A DNA stretch of 64,000 nucleotides from Solibacillus palustris (GTDB lineage Bacteria > Bacillota > Bacilli > Bacillales_A > Planococcaceae): positions 62,001-126,000 of the forward strand of contig NZ_JAKZFC010000006.1 of assembly GCF_022549215.1 (NCBI RefSeq), written 5' to 3'. Every line of letters starts with the position of its first letter. The stretch's first letter is position 1. Positions 44,658 to 54,076 of the stretch are shown here, in pieces. The notes beneath the pieces were generated by a model that was not told the DNA's origin, made no database searches, and saw nothing but the letters and a program-made list of their open reading frames with translations. The position numbers and the translations under genes are program-made.

Positions 44658-45440
44658 ATGGATATAAGAGATCAAGTAGTTATCGTGACAGGTTCAGGGC
44701 AAGGAATTGGCAGAGGCATAGCATGGGAATATGCGAAAAGGGAAGCGATTGTTATTATTGCAGAACTGCAGGAGCAGTTAGGTATGGCGCTTGAGCATGA
44801 ACTATTGAGCGCTGGATACAGAGCGAAGTTTATACAAACAGATGTAACGAATGTAACTCAAATCGAGCTGTTAGTAGCGCAAGTCATTGAAGAGTTCGGG
44901 AAAATAGATACACTGGTGAACAATGCAGGCATTACCATATTTAAATCAATATTTGATTGCACAATAGAAGACTGGGATAAAATGATGAACACGGATTTAA
45001 GAAGTGTGTTCTTATTATCGAAAGCAGTCGGTAAAGAAATGGTGAAAAGAAAGAAAGGGGCAATCATCAATATTGCTTCGAATCATGTATTAGCTACTTT
45101 ACCAAATACAGAGATGTATGCTGCCGCAAAATCAGGTGTCATTGGTTTCACGAAAAGTCTGGCATTAAGCTTAGGGGATAAGGGGATAAGGGTAAATGCG
45201 ATTTCCCCAGGATTTATGGATACACATCATCATAGAACTTGGCTTACACAATTTGAACAACCAGATGTTGTTCAAGCACATATTAATGGATTGCATGCAA
45301 CAAGAAGGATTGGTAATCCAGAGGAAGTAGGCAATATGTGTGTCTATTTATCTTCTTCAATGGCAAAGCAAATGACGGGTGCAAATATCGTCTTAGATGG
45401 TGGATTAAGCACTAGATTGTATACTTCACAATACGAATAG
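44658..45440 (+). CDS. SDR dehydrogenase, probable sugar (galactose) 1-dehydrogenase
   Basis: This 260-residue SDR has cofactor motif TGSGQGIG, NNAG, the YAAAK active-site pair and NIASNHVLA. ATG 44658 follows GTGAGGT at seven bases; the GTG at 44649 is too close. By position it should oxidise the sugar released by the beta-galactosidase to its lactone, the first step of the oxidative galactose pathway. Substrate is inferred from the operon; other polyol or sugar-acid SDRs are possible. Confidence 0.78.
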   Translation: MDIRDQVVIVTGSGQGIGRGIAWEYAKREAIVIIAELQEQLGMALEHELLSAGYRAKFIQTDVTNVTQIELLVAQVIEEFGKIDTLVNNAGITIFKSIFDCTIEDWDKMMNTDLRSVFLLSKAVGKEMVKRKKGAIINIASNHVLATLPNTEMYAAAKSGVIGFTKSLALSLGDKGIRVNAISPGFMDTHHHRTWLTQFEQPDVVQAHINGLHATRRIGNPEEVGNMCVYLSSSMAKQMTGANIVLDGGLSTRLYTSQYE

Positions 45441-45451
45441 GGGAGAACGGT

Positions 45452-46411
45452 TTGGAGGTCATTACATTAGGGGAGACAATGGCGGTTTTTACCGCTAGTC
45501 AAAGAGGTAAAATGCGTTATGCCTCTAGCTATAAAAGAAGCTTTGCTGGAGCAGAGTCCAACGTAGCGATAGCTTTATCTAATTTGAATGTTCAAGTGTC
45601 ATGGATTAGTCAGTTGGGAGAGGATGAATTAGGGCATGCCATATATGCATTTATGAAAGGGCATTCCGTCGATATATCAAATGTTAAATTTACGACGAAA
45701 GCCCCGACTGGCCTCATGCTGAAGGAAAAACGAAATGTAGAGATGACAAACGTTTACTATTACAGACAAAACTCTGCTTTTGCCCATATTCATAAGACAC
45801 AAATTGATGAGTCATTGTTTATACAAGCGAAAATTTTGCATATAACGGGAATTACGCCATTGTTGAGTGAAAGTGCATTTGAAACCTGTATGGAATGTAT
45901 ACGATTAGCCAAGAAACACCAGATGCGCATATTTTTTGATCCAAATATTCGTATGAAATTAATATCAAGTGGCGACCAAATAGCAAAATTAAAAGAATTA
46001 GTCATGCATTGTGATTTTTTTATGCCAAATGTGCATGAAGCGCAATTTTTATTCAATATTACATCAACTGACCCGAAAGTTATTCTCGATAAATTGGCTA
46101 GTGAAATAAAGGCGACAATTATTTTAAAAGACGGCATTAGAGGTACTTATTTTTTCAGTCCAGAAGAGAGTGGATTTGTCGAAGCGTTTGAAGTAGAAGA
46201 GGTGGATGCGATAGGAGCAGGCGATGCCTTTGCCGCTGGTATGATTTACAGCACGTTGCATAACGGTAGTTTGAGAAACAGTGTATTGAAAGGAAATGCA
46301 ATGGGCGCAATGGCTGTTATGGCTGAGGGGGATATCGAAAATTTACCGACAATAGATGAACTCGACAGATTTCTAAAGCGAATTACTGGAAATGATACTG
46401 TCTTTCGATGA
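45452..46411 (+). CDS. kdgK: PfkB-family kinase, probable 2-keto-3-deoxy sugar-acid kinase
   Basis: The 319-residue ribokinase-fold protein starts at TTG 45452 after AGGGGAG. The N-terminal sugar-binding motif is SFAGAESNVAIALSNLNVQV, and the PfkB C-terminal signature has DAIGAGDAFAAGMIY with catalytic Asp. It is the step that makes 2-keto-3-deoxy-6-phosphogalactonate (or gluconate) from the dehydratase product. The next gene's ATGA overlap and order support coupling with the aldolase. Confidence 0.85.
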   Translation: MEVITLGETMAVFTASQRGKMRYASSYKRSFAGAESNVAIALSNLNVQVSWISQLGEDELGHAIYAFMKGHSVDISNVKFTTKAPTGLMLKEKRNVEMTNVYYYRQNSAFAHIHKTQIDESLFIQAKILHITGITPLLSESAFETCMECIRLAKKHQMRIFFDPNIRMKLISSGDQIAKLKELVMHCDFFMPNVHEAQFLFNITSTDPKVILDKLASEIKATIILKDGIRGTYFFSPEESGFVEAFEVEEVDAIGAGDAFAAGMIYSTLHNGSLRNSVLKGNAMGAMAVMAEGDIENLPTIDELDRFLKRITGNDTVFR

Positions 46412-46422
46412 GGAGTGCAAAG

Positions 46423-47061
46423 ATGAACACGTTAGAGCATTTAAAAAAGTATCCTATTGTCGCTATTTTGCGGCGTTTACCACAAGAGAATTGTTTGAAA
46501 GCTGTCCAAGCGCTATATGAGGGTGGCATAAGGAGTGTTGAAATTACAGCTGATTCAGAAGATATTGTATCAACAATTGGTGAAATTAAAATGCGTTACC
46601 CATCAATGAAAGTTGGTGCAGGGACAGTGCTATCAATGGACATGGCAGAGCAATTGCTTAATTGTCACGTTGATTTTATGCTATCTCCTGTTGTAAATAA
46701 AGAGGTAATTCAAAAAGTTGTTTTGAATGATTGTATTATGATACCGGGTGCGTTTACCCCTACTGAGGTGTTGGAAGCGTTTGAGGCAGGCGCACAAATC
46801 ATTAAAGTATTTCCTGCGCATTTACTAGGTAGTAAATTTATAAAGGATATATCAGGGCCATTACCTTTTATTCCATGTGCACCAACTGGTGGTATAGATT
46901 CCTCAAATATTTTAGAATACCTTGAAGCTGGTGCATATTGTTTAGGTGTATCAAGTGCGTTCCCCATAAATGGAGAAACAATAGGTGATTTTGAGTATCA
47001 AGAAATTGTCAAAAAAGCGCTGGAAATTACGTTAATTGTAACGAAGTTTCAAGAGGGGTAA
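46423..47061 (+). CDS. kdgA: 2-keto-3-deoxy-6-phosphogalactonate/gluconate aldolase
   Basis: The 212-residue class I aldolase begins MNTLEHLKKYPIVAILRRLP with the family Glu/Arg pattern. It has GAGTVLSMDMAEQLLNCHVD and the Schiff-base Lys in AQIIKVFPAHLLG. It splits the phosphorylated ketodeoxy acid to pyruvate and glyceraldehyde 3-phosphate. ATG 46423 follows GAGGAG and is preferred to ATG 46408, which overlaps the kinase stop. The preference for the galacto or gluco epimer cannot be told. Confidence 0.87.
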   Translation: MNTLEHLKKYPIVAILRRLPQENCLKAVQALYEGGIRSVEITADSEDIVSTIGEIKMRYPSMKVGAGTVLSMDMAEQLLNCHVDFMLSPVVNKEVIQKVVLNDCIMIPGAFTPTEVLEAFEAGAQIIKVFPAHLLGSKFIKDISGPLPFIPCAPTGGIDSSNILEYLEAGAYCLGVSSAFPINGETIGDFEYQEIVKKALEITLIVTKFQEG

Positions 47062-47066
47062 AAACA

Positions 47067-47942
47067 ATGGAAGCGAAATTAAAAATTAAATTACAGCAAA
47101 CTCTAGGGGAAGGTCCGCTTTGGGATGAGAAAGGTCAAAAAGTATATTGGACTGATATTTTAAATGGTTGTTTGTATCGTTTCAACCTCACAGGAGATGC
47201 AATCGAAAAGCGTATTTTGCCATTTCATATTGGTAGTTTTGCATTTTACGAGCAAGAAGAGCGTATGCTACTAGCCACAAGTAAAGGCTTGTTTCACTAT
47301 TCTTTTGATGACGATCAATATGAACATCTATGTGAATATTTCCAACTTCCTTCTCAAATGAGATGTAATGACGGGAAAGTAGATTATGATGGAGATTTTT
47401 GGTTTGGAACAATGCAATATAATCCTGTAGAGCCACAAGGTTCAATTTTCCGCTATACAAAAACAGGTCAGCTCATTGAGGAGGCACGAGGCTTTATTAT
47501 TCCAAATGGTATTTCCTGGTTCAACGACACGATGTACATCGTAGATAGCGGCAAAAGGGAATTGTATGCAGTGCAGAGGAAAAATAATGGATATGATTGG
47601 GATAATAAAGAAGTTATTTTTTGTTCGCCAGAGGGGATGACACCTGATGGCATAACAATTGATTCGGATGGGGATATATGGATAGCAATTTGGGGCGGTG
47701 GCAAAGTAATCCGGTTTAATCCACAACGTCGAGAAATTGTAAGTGAAATTATTGTCCCAGCACCGTATGTTACAAGTTGTTCATTTACAGGTGAATTTTT
47801 GGATACGCTTTGGATTACTACGGCCAAAAGTGATTTATCAGAAGAGCAGCTGCAAAAATACCCATTATCCGGAAGTGTCTTTGTTGTTAAAACAAATTCA
47901 AAGGGAGCAAAAAGTTCATTGTATAGAGGAGAAGCGAAATGA
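47067..47942 (+). CDS. SMP-30/gluconolactonase-family lactonase
   Basis: This 291-residue six-bladed beta-propeller has the SMP-30 pattern [40 protein letters not shown] with metal-binding residues, and [20 protein letters not shown]. It hydrolyses sugar lactones with a divalent metal. In this operon it would open galactonolactone to galactonate. The gene overlaps the next by four bases. Confidence 0.88.
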   Translation: MEAKLKIKLQQTLGEGPLWDEKGQKVYWTDILNGCLYRFNLTGDAIEKRILPFHIGSFAFYEQEERMLLATSKGLFHYSFDDDQYEHLCEYFQLPSQMRCNDGKVDYDGDFWFGTMQYNPVEPQGSIFRYTKTGQLIEEARGFIIPNGISWFNDTMYIVDSGKRELYAVQRKNNGYDWDNKEVIFCSPEGMTPDGITIDSDGDIWIAIWGGGKVIRFNPQRREIVSEIIVPAPYVTSCSFTGEFLDTLWITTAKSDLSEEQLQKYPLSGSVFVVKTNSKGAKSSLYRGEAK

Positions 47943-49090
47943 AAATTACCCGTTTTGAATTATTTCAAGTCCCACCACGATGGCTATTTTTGAAAATTGA
48001 AACAGATGAAGGCTATGTAGGATGGGGAGAGCCGGTTATTGAAGGGAAGGCCCATACGGTAAAGGCAGCCGTTGAAGAATTAATGAGCCAGTTAATTGGC
48101 AAAAACCCTCTTCATATTGAGGATCATTGGAATATGATGTATAGGAGTGGCTTTTACCGAGGAGGTCCTATTCTAATGAGTGCAATTGCCGGTATTGATC
48201 AGGCACTTTGGGATATTAAAGGGCATTTTCATAATGCAAGCATCCATGAGTTAATGGGAGGGGCATGTCGCTCTAAAATAAAAACGTACAGCTGGATAGG
48301 TGGAGATCGTCCACAGGATTTGGTAGATGAAGCTAAAAAAGTGATGGACTTAGGGTTCACAGCAGTTAAAATGAATGCCACAGAAGAATTGCAAATAGTC
48401 GATTCATTTAAAAAGGTCGATGAGGTGGTCGAGCGCATTGGATTACTTCGAGATACATTTAAATATGACTTAGATATCGGTTTAGATTTCCATGGAAGGG
48501 TTCATAAACCGATGGCAAAGGTATTAATAAAAGAATTAGAGCAGTTTAACTTATTATTTATAGAAGAGCCTGTTCTTGCTGAAAATTTAGAAGCATTAAA
48601 AGATATTACGAAGAATAGTTCGACGCCAATTGCAACCGGTGAAAGGATGTTCTCAAGATGGGACTTTAAACAAGTACTACAAGAAGGTTTTGTCGATATC
48701 ATCCAGCCGGATTTATCGCATGCAGGAGGCATTACAGAAACGAAAAAAATAGCATCGATGGCAGAAGCATATGATGTTGCTTTAGCTCCACATTGTCCGC
48801 TTGGTCCGATTGCATTGGCTAGTTGTTTACAAGTAGATGCTACTTGCTATAATGCGTTTATACAGGAGCAAAGTTTAGGGATTCATTATAATCGTGAAGG
48901 TCAGGATCTATTAGATTATTTAAAAAATCCCCAAGTGTTTCATTATGAAGCCGGCTTTATTACTATTCCTGATGGACCGGGTTTAGGTATTGAAATGAAT
49001 GAGGCTTATATAAGGGAAATGGCACAACAAGGACATGATTGGAAGAACCCAATTTGGCGTCATAAAGATGGCTCTATTGCAGAGTGGTAA
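47939..49090 (+). CDS. dgoD: D-galactonate dehydratase (enolase superfamily)
   Basis: The 383-residue mandelate racemase/enolase-superfamily protein has the N-terminal capping domain [32 protein letters not shown], the metal ligands in LFIEEPV and [11 protein letters not shown], and a His in [12 protein letters not shown]. The pattern fits DgoD, which dehydrates galactonate to 2-keto-3-deoxygalactonate. ATGA overlap with the lactonase gene shows co-translation. It is the last gene; the next plausible terminator is far, at 49760. Confidence 0.88.
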   Translation: MKITRFELFQVPPRWLFLKIETDEGYVGWGEPVIEGKAHTVKAAVEELMSQLIGKNPLHIEDHWNMMYRSGFYRGGPILMSAIAGIDQALWDIKGHFHNASIHELMGGACRSKIKTYSWIGGDRPQDLVDEAKKVMDLGFTAVKMNATEELQIVDSFKKVDEVVERIGLLRDTFKYDLDIGLDFHGRVHKPMAKVLIKELEQFNLLFIEEPVLAENLEALKDITKNSSTPIATGERMFSRWDFKQVLQEGFVDIIQPDLSHAGGITETKKIASMAEAYDVALAPHCPLGPIALASCLQVDATCYNAFIQEQSLGIHYNREGQDLLDYLKNPQVFHYEAGFITIPDGPGLGIEMNEAYIREMAQQGHDWKNPIWRHKDGSIAEW

Positions 49091-49198
49091 ATGCTCTTTA
49101 AGATTCTTGGAAATAATGAGTTAATTACCCATAATGAGTGTTTTTAAATACAAATTTTAGGATAAAGTGCATGCAGGTAATATATTTCGTTTTGCTAC

Positions 49199-49335
49199 GC
49201 TACGGGGGACGCTTTTCTGGGGGCGTGGCTTCAACTAACTATATGCTTGCCACTACGGCGGCAAGCATATAGTGGATTTTCCGCGCACGCTTGATCCCCT
49301 AGAAGTCGCCCCCTTCACTTCGCGCCACTCTACTA
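49199..49335. mobile_element. MITE-like interspersed repeat with a 14-bp central hairpin
   Basis: The GC-rich block has a left part GGGGGACGCTTTTCTGGGGG and a right part whose complement reads GGGGGCGACTTCTAGGGG, so the arms are related inverted repeats. The centre is a perfect hairpin (ACTATATGCTTGCC with GGCAAGCATATAGT, 49238-49273). No coding frame. A left-end copy recurs at 49833-49868. I recall similar GACGCTTTCCTGGGGGC blocks as dispersed repeats in Bacillaceae. Confidence 0.6.
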
Positions 49336-49569
49336 TAAAACTAAAGTTGGTTTTTATTACAAAACTTTTGAATGAAGTGTACAGAATTGAACTATGTAAT
49401 TTGAAATAAAGTCTACTTCATCTAAAAATGCTTTTATTTACAGAGCTAAATTTTAATTAAAGAGAAAATGTTGTAAAAAACGTACTATTTTATTCATCAC
49501 CGCCGCCTCGCGATAGCGCAAGCGGCAGTATTTTGCGCTCTTAACTATATAGAAAAAGTAACTTTTTAG

Positions 49570-49656
49570 TTTGGCGGGCCTTGCATGCGGCATTAGTGAA
49601 AGTGGTAGAGACATGTACGACATGGCTCTAACGCGGTCATGCCGTAGCCCGCCAAA
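49570..49656. mobile_element. Second palindromic element
   Basis: TTTGGCGGGC (49570-49579) and GCCCGCCAAA (49647-49656) are perfect inverted ends 67 bases apart. Inside, GAG-x-CATGT pairs with ACATG-x-CTC around ACG (49608-49628). The whole stretch can fold into one imperfect hairpin. A minus-strand frame across it is not convincing as a gene. Confidence 0.55.
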
Positions 49657-49759
49657 AATAAGTAACACTTTCTTAATCCGTTTTTTGGAAGTGAATTTGC
49701 TCATTATGAATTTATTATAAATAAAAAGAGGTTGGTACAAAACCACCTCAAAACTAAAA

Positions 49760-49807
49760 GCAGTTCAAAATTTACACTGAGTAAAATTTGAACTGCATTA
49801 TTTTTAT
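49760..49807 (+). terminator. Terminator in the 49 kb gap
   Basis: GCAGTTCAAA-x-TTTAC pairs with GTAAA-x-TTTGAACTGC around ACTGA, followed by an AT-rich tract with five T's. Confidence 0.7.
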
Positions 49808-49832
49808 TTCTACTTCTTAGCTATTGTTCTCC

Positions 49833-49868
49833 GTTCTGGCGGACGCTTTTCTGGAGGCACGGGCTCAA
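49833..49868 (+). repeat. Partial copy of the GACGCTTTTCTGG repeat
   Basis: GCGGACGCTTTTCTGGAGGC then ACGGGCTCAAG matches the left arm of the element at 49199. Confidence 0.6.
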
Positions 49869-49884
49869 GTAATAAAAAAACAAA

Positions 49885-50799
49885 CTACTCATTAAAATTG
49901 TAGTTTGCTTTTAACACTTTTTGCGGTAGCACTTTATCATTCACTATAACTGAAATTACAATCCCTACCAATACGAGTACACCACCGATAATGTGATTTG
50001 ACTGGATAATGGCTTGTAAAATAATCATACTCAATATCATCGTGATGATAGGCTCTAAATTTAGTAATATCGCGGCATTTGTAGAGCCAACTTCGTGTTG
50101 TTTTGCGTTCCATACAAGGTTACTCACACCATGTACGAGAATAGCTGAAATGATTAATAATAAAATGATAGGTAATTCTGCTACCTGTTTTACGGGCACT
50201 TGTGCGAAAAATAAAAAAGGGAGCAGTGCAATACAGCCTAGAAAACTTGTGAAAAAAGTGATTGTAAAACTATCAAGCTCTTTCCGTAATACATCAAGCA
50301 TTACGAGGAAAATCGCAAAGCTAAGCATTGTACAAAAACTAAAAAATTCCCCGATGCCAAACTGTATGCTAGCTCCTTGTTTTGCTGAAATAATAAAGCC
50401 GACACCTATGAAAGAAATGATAGAACCGAGCCAAAACAGACAGCTTTTTCTTTCCCCCCGCACAATGCCGTTAATAATTCCTGTAATAATGGGTGTGAGT
50501 GCTAAAATATAGGCAGCTGTAATAGGGCTCGTCGTTTCCAAACTTTTGAAAAAGCTCAAATGGTTAATGCTTACACCGAGAATAGCTGCGATGCATAGTA
50601 ATAGCCATTGTTTCGGACGAATACGTGCTTTTCGTATAATAGGAAAGCCGATGATGCCTAAAAATAAACTAATACAAATTAACCGATAAATCGAGACGTG
50701 CAGCGCTGACCAATAATTGACCAGCACTGCACCTATAATAAAGTTGGATGCCCATAAACTAACACAAAAAATAAGAGTTCCATAAATTTTTAACTTCAT
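49885..50799 (-). CDS. EamA/DMT-superfamily transporter
   Basis: The 304-residue protein has ten predicted membrane segments in two EamA repeats, with LWASNFIIGAVLVNYWSALH at the start and FVWNAKQHEVGSTNAAILLN-like sequence late (here LVWNAKQHEVGSTNAAILL). DMT members export amino acids or other metabolites. It is the third gene of a minus-strand operon after two amidohydrolases (3-bp gap), so it probably moves a substrate or product of these enzymes. The substrate is unknown. Confidence 0.87.
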   Translation of the reverse strand: MKLKIYGTLIFCVSLWASNFIIGAVLVNYWSALHVSIYRLICISLFLGIIGFPIIRKARIRPKQWLLLCIAAILGVSINHLSFFKSLETTSPITAAYILALTPIITGIINGIVRGERKSCLFWLGSIISFIGVGFIISAKQGASIQFGIGEFFSFCTMLSFAIFLVMLDVLRKELDSFTITFFTSFLGCIALLPFLFFAQVPVKQVAELPIILLLIISAILVHGVSNLVWNAKQHEVGSTNAAILLNLEPIITMILSMIILQAIIQSNHIIGGVLVLVGIVISVIVNDKVLPQKVLKANYNFNE

Positions 50800-50802
50800 A
50801 AA

Positions 50803-52017
50803 TTATTGCTTAAAAAATACTCCTTTATTCATCAATAGACGTTTTGCTGTTGGTCTTGCTACAACTTCAGCACTACAGCTAGATGCGACAAAAACAAAGC
50901 TTGCCTCATCACCAACTTGTGGCCATTGTATTTTCCCTTCATTGTCAAGTGGTGTGGTGCCATTTGTAATGTATGCTAAGCTTTGGCGAAGTTCCCGCTC
51001 TGTAATTTTACGTGTAACATCAGCAAATGTACAAACTTTTTGTAAAATGTCCCCCGAACCATAAGGACTCCAAGAATCATAGAATCCATCACATCCGAAA
51101 TGCACGTTTACACCATGTGCTGTTAATAAATCAATCGGTGGAATATTACGTCCTAAATTAAACGGCACTGTCGACATAATTGCGACATTGTGTTTTTTTA
51201 ATCGTTGCGCCATAGCAATCTGCTCAGGTACTGTAACATCACCTAAGGAGAAAGAATGACTAAAATCCGTTTTCCCTTTAAAATCATTTTCCTCGACCAT
51301 ATCTAGCCATTTATCAATCGTGTAATAACCTAAATGTCCATTATCATGTAAATGGAAATCTACATCTACATTAAATTCTTGGGCGATCCCCATCGTCGTA
51401 TGTAAAGACTTTTCTATATTGCGATCGATTCCACCTGGATCTAATCCACCAAGCATTGTCGCACCATTACGTAATGCTTCACGTAATAAATTTGGGACAT
51501 CATCTCGCAGTAGCCCGTGCTGTGGGAAGGCGATTACATCTGCAATGACATAATCTTTATATTTATCGAGTGCTTTTAAAACGCCTTCTAAATTTTTCAA
51601 TCCAATATATGGATCGATATTTACGTGCGTACGGATATGGTTTGAGCCAAATCCTAAAATTTTCTCAATCATAGCGCTCGCACGTTGCTCACAATTTTCG
51701 GCTAAAGCTGAAAGTTCAAGTGACTCTAAATGCAAACGCTCTTCAAGTCCACTCACAGTACGGCAAGCTTTCCACGGTAAAGATAAGTATGTTTTATCTA
51801 AATGATTGTGCATTTCTTTAAAGGCAGGTAATGCTAACTGACCTTGCATATCTTGTGCATTTTCAGGTTGGAATGAAGCGTCATTTTCCTTTAATTGAAC
51901 GATACGTCCATTGTCATCAATTTCGATATTGAATAAATTTGTCTTTGTACGGATACTTCCATCTTCGTGTAACTCTTCGCCTGTTTCTAAACGAACATTT
52001 AATAACCATTGATTCAT
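50803..52017 (-). CDS. Amidohydrolase, cytosine-deaminase-like (second of pair)
   Basis: The 404-residue amidohydrolase has metal site His70-x-His72 in MHNHLDKTYL, then NHIRTHVNIDPYIG, VDFHLHDNGHLG, DFSHSFSLGD and GCDGFYDSWSPYGSGD. These are hallmarks of cytosine deaminase-like TIM-barrel enzymes that hydrolyse C-N bonds of heterocycles. It is clearly a paralogue of the gene upstream, which it overlaps by four bases (ATGA). The substrate is unknown. Confidence 0.85.
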   Translation of the reverse strand: MNQWLLNVRLETGEELHEDGSIRTKTNLFNIEIDDNGRIVQLKENDASFQPENAQDMQGQLALPAFKEMHNHLDKTYLSLPWKACRTVSGLEERLHLESLELSALAENCEQRASAMIEKILGFGSNHIRTHVNIDPYIGLKNLEGVLKALDKYKDYVIADVIAFPQHGLLRDDVPNLLREALRNGATMLGGLDPGGIDRNIEKSLHTTMGIAQEFNVDVDFHLHDNGHLGYYTIDKWLDMVEENDFKGKTDFSHSFSLGDVTVPEQIAMAQRLKKHNVAIMSTVPFNLGRNIPPIDLLTAHGVNVHFGCDGFYDSWSPYGSGDILQKVCTFADVTRKITERELRQSLAYITNGTTPLDNEGKIQWPQVGDEASFVFVASSCSAEVVARPTAKRLLMNKGVFFKQ

Positions 52018-53258
52018 CGGTAAGCTCCTTTCAATTCAATATTATCCTCATAAATAATCGCACCGTTTGAAATGACAGTAGTAATAGGACAATTGCGGGC
52101 AATTGTATGTGCTGCACTCACTGCATCAACGAGTAATGCATTTGCTGTTTGTCCAACTTTCGGCCATACTTGCTCACCTTGTGCATTCAGTGGAGTAATA
52201 CCACCTGTTGCATATTTCAAAGATTGGCTTAACTGATATTCATTAATAAATTTAAAGCGCTCAGCTAATACATTCAGTTTCTGTATCGTATTGCCAGTCC
52301 CAAAAGGAGACCAGTGATCTGTTAAACTATCATGTCCAACGGAAACTTGTACACCATTTTCATATAAATAAGGAATAGGGATTGTCGAGCGATTTTGTCC
52401 AATTGGTACTGTAGTTGTCACATCAATATTAAATGATGCAAGACGCTTCGTGAGCTTTTCTAAAGAAGTACCTTGTAAATCTGATAATGCAATTGCATGG
52501 CTAATTGTTACCTTATTTTTAAAGTTATGCTTTTCTAATAAATCCATCATTACATGGAATTCATGCTCACCAAGCGTATCGCGGTCATGTAGGTGAATAT
52601 CGATATGTTTATCATAATCAATAGCAATTTGAATCATCGTTTCTAAAGATTGGTGTGTTGCGCGGTCAACAATTGCTGGGTCTACACCACCAACATGAGT
52701 TGCTCCTTTTTCCATCGCTTCACGCATTAAAGGTTCAACGGCTGATCGAATTAAACCGTGCTGTGGAAACGCGACGATCTCGTATGTAATTTTATCTTGG
52801 AATGATGCCAATACTTCCATCGTTATATCGATGTGTTTCGTACCGATTTGCGGATCAACATTACAATGTGAACGAATATGTGTATGTCCATTAGCGATTA
52901 GATGTTCCACCATTTTGATGGCACGCTCTTTCGCATAAGGAAGTTGCTTCGGTAGTAAAGTTTGCTCTTCTTCAATGCGCGTTAAGATACCTTTCGTTAT
53001 TGCTGTAGGTGCTTTCCATTCTCCACCAAAATACGTTTTATCAATGTGAATATGCATTTCACGGAAGGAGGGCAACAATAATTGCTCGTGGGCCTCCATT
53101 ACTTGCATATCAGATGTCACTTCAATTACAGGCTCAATCTGCGTAAATTGTCCGTCTTCTATTAAAATATCGAAAGGAGCAATCGTTGTCCCTATAACTA
53201 CGCCGTCTTCATATTGATAACCCGTTTCTAAATGAACTTGCTTAATCAATTGTTTCAT
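52014..53258 (-). CDS. Amidohydrolase, cytosine-deaminase-like (first of pair)
   Basis: The 414-residue paralogue of the following gene has metal site His69-x-His71 in MHIHIDKTYFGG, then THIRSHCNVDPQIG, IDIHLHDRDTLGEHEF, TISHAIALSD and VGHDSLTDHWSPFGTGN. Asp replaces Cys in the GxDxxxDxWSPxG motif relative to its partner, where the order is GCDG. The pair may act on related N-heterocycles or successive intermediates. AAAGGGTGAC precedes the ATG. Upstream is a decayed binding-protein gene on the same strand. Confidence 0.85.
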   Translation of the reverse strand: MKQLIKQVHLETGYQYEDGVVIGTTIAPFDILIEDGQFTQIEPVIEVTSDMQVMEAHEQLLLPSFREMHIHIDKTYFGGEWKAPTAITKGILTRIEEEQTLLPKQLPYAKERAIKMVEHLIANGHTHIRSHCNVDPQIGTKHIDITMEVLASFQDKITYEIVAFPQHGLIRSAVEPLMREAMEKGATHVGGVDPAIVDRATHQSLETMIQIAIDYDKHIDIHLHDRDTLGEHEFHVMMDLLEKHNFKNKVTISHAIALSDLQGTSLEKLTKRLASFNIDVTTTVPIGQNRSTIPIPYLYENGVQVSVGHDSLTDHWSPFGTGNTIQKLNVLAERFKFINEYQLSQSLKYATGGITPLNAQGEQVWPKVGQTANALLVDAVSAAHTIARNCPITTVISNGAIIYEDNIELKGAYR

Positions 53259-53277
53259 GTAAAAGTCACCCTTTCGT

Positions 53278-53520
53278 TTATTTTGAAATTTCTACATCAT
53301 TAATTATTGTGTAGTTTGATGCAACTATCCGAATGTTCTGTACTTTATTGCTATAAATACCTAAGTGCTCGTAATTACGAACAGGAATATAGACAACTTC
53401 TTCAAGCTCAATTTTCATTGCTTCTTCTTATAAACTTTCCCGTTTTTCTAATACTCCTTCACTACGGGCTTCCTCGATTAATTTATCTACATCTTTATAA
53501 TAATCTGCACTCACAATAAA
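53278..53520 (-). pseudogene. 3' remnant of an OppA-like peptide-binding protein gene
   Basis: About 80 codons on the minus strand read DYYKDVDKLIEEARSEGVLE, then a stop, then EEAMKIELEEVVYIPVRNYE and HLGIYSNKVQNIRIV, ending VEISK. This is the usual C-terminus of family 5 solute-binding proteins. TAA replaces the usual Tyr codon (L-Y-E-E). The 5' nine-tenths of the gene are missing. It lies directly upstream of the amidohydrolase operon on the same strand, so an uptake protein for this operon was probably lost. Confidence 0.8.
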
Positions 53521-53588
53521 AACAATTCAGATTATTAAGAAAACGTCTCAAGGACATTAGGGGCATAAATGAATAAAGCTAGGTACGA

Positions 53589-53955
53589 GTGTTTGACTAT
53601 GTACCAATAATGAGAGAATTTGAATTTATATATGAATACGATTTACCGAAACCTGTTTTTGTACTTGCTCAAGAGAACGGCCTTGTTTTACGTCCAGACG
53701 TTGCCGCTGAAATTATACAAGCAGCAAAAGCAGGAGGACTGCCTGTAAGTGTAAACAACAAGACTTGGTTACTTGGATTTAGAGTAGTGGGGGGAATGGC
53801 TAACGCATACATTTCTAATTGAAAGGTATCAACATCCACTAAATTGGGTGAAGGAATATGAGGAAGCTGTTGAAAATGGTACAGACCCTAGGCCAGGTTT
53901 AAAGAAGAACTACCGGGATATAAAAAAACAAATCAATTTCCAACGTCTATTTTAG
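53589..53955 (+). pseudogene. Frameshifted hypothetical gene
   Basis: A frame from GTG 53589 (or ATG 53610) reads [20 protein letters not shown] to [14 protein letters not shown]. Reading then continues one frame over as [20 protein letters not shown] and ends KKQINFQRLF at 53955. Both halves look coding. I do not recognise the family. There is no convincing ribosome site. Confidence 0.5.
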
Positions 53956-53973
53956 ACTTTGACAGTAGTGGCA

Positions 53974-54018
53974 GTGCCGAAAAATCCGATACCCATTGGA
54001 ATTTCAGGCACAGCTTTT
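53974..54018 (+). terminator. Probable terminator
   Basis: GTGCC-x-GAAA-x-TCC pairs imperfectly with GGA-x-TTTC-x-GGCAC, followed by AGCTTTTTG. Lies between the frameshifted gene and the convergent minus-strand gene. Confidence 0.65.
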
Positions 54019-54076
54019 TGAGTTTTAGTTAATTTCTGAATTGCTTTTGAACCCAGTACACGTCATTATATTGTCC

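Noticed and set aside
49453-49746. 97-codon minus-strand frame in the 49 kb gap
   Set aside because: It crosses the palindromic element, has odd composition and lacks a ribosome site.
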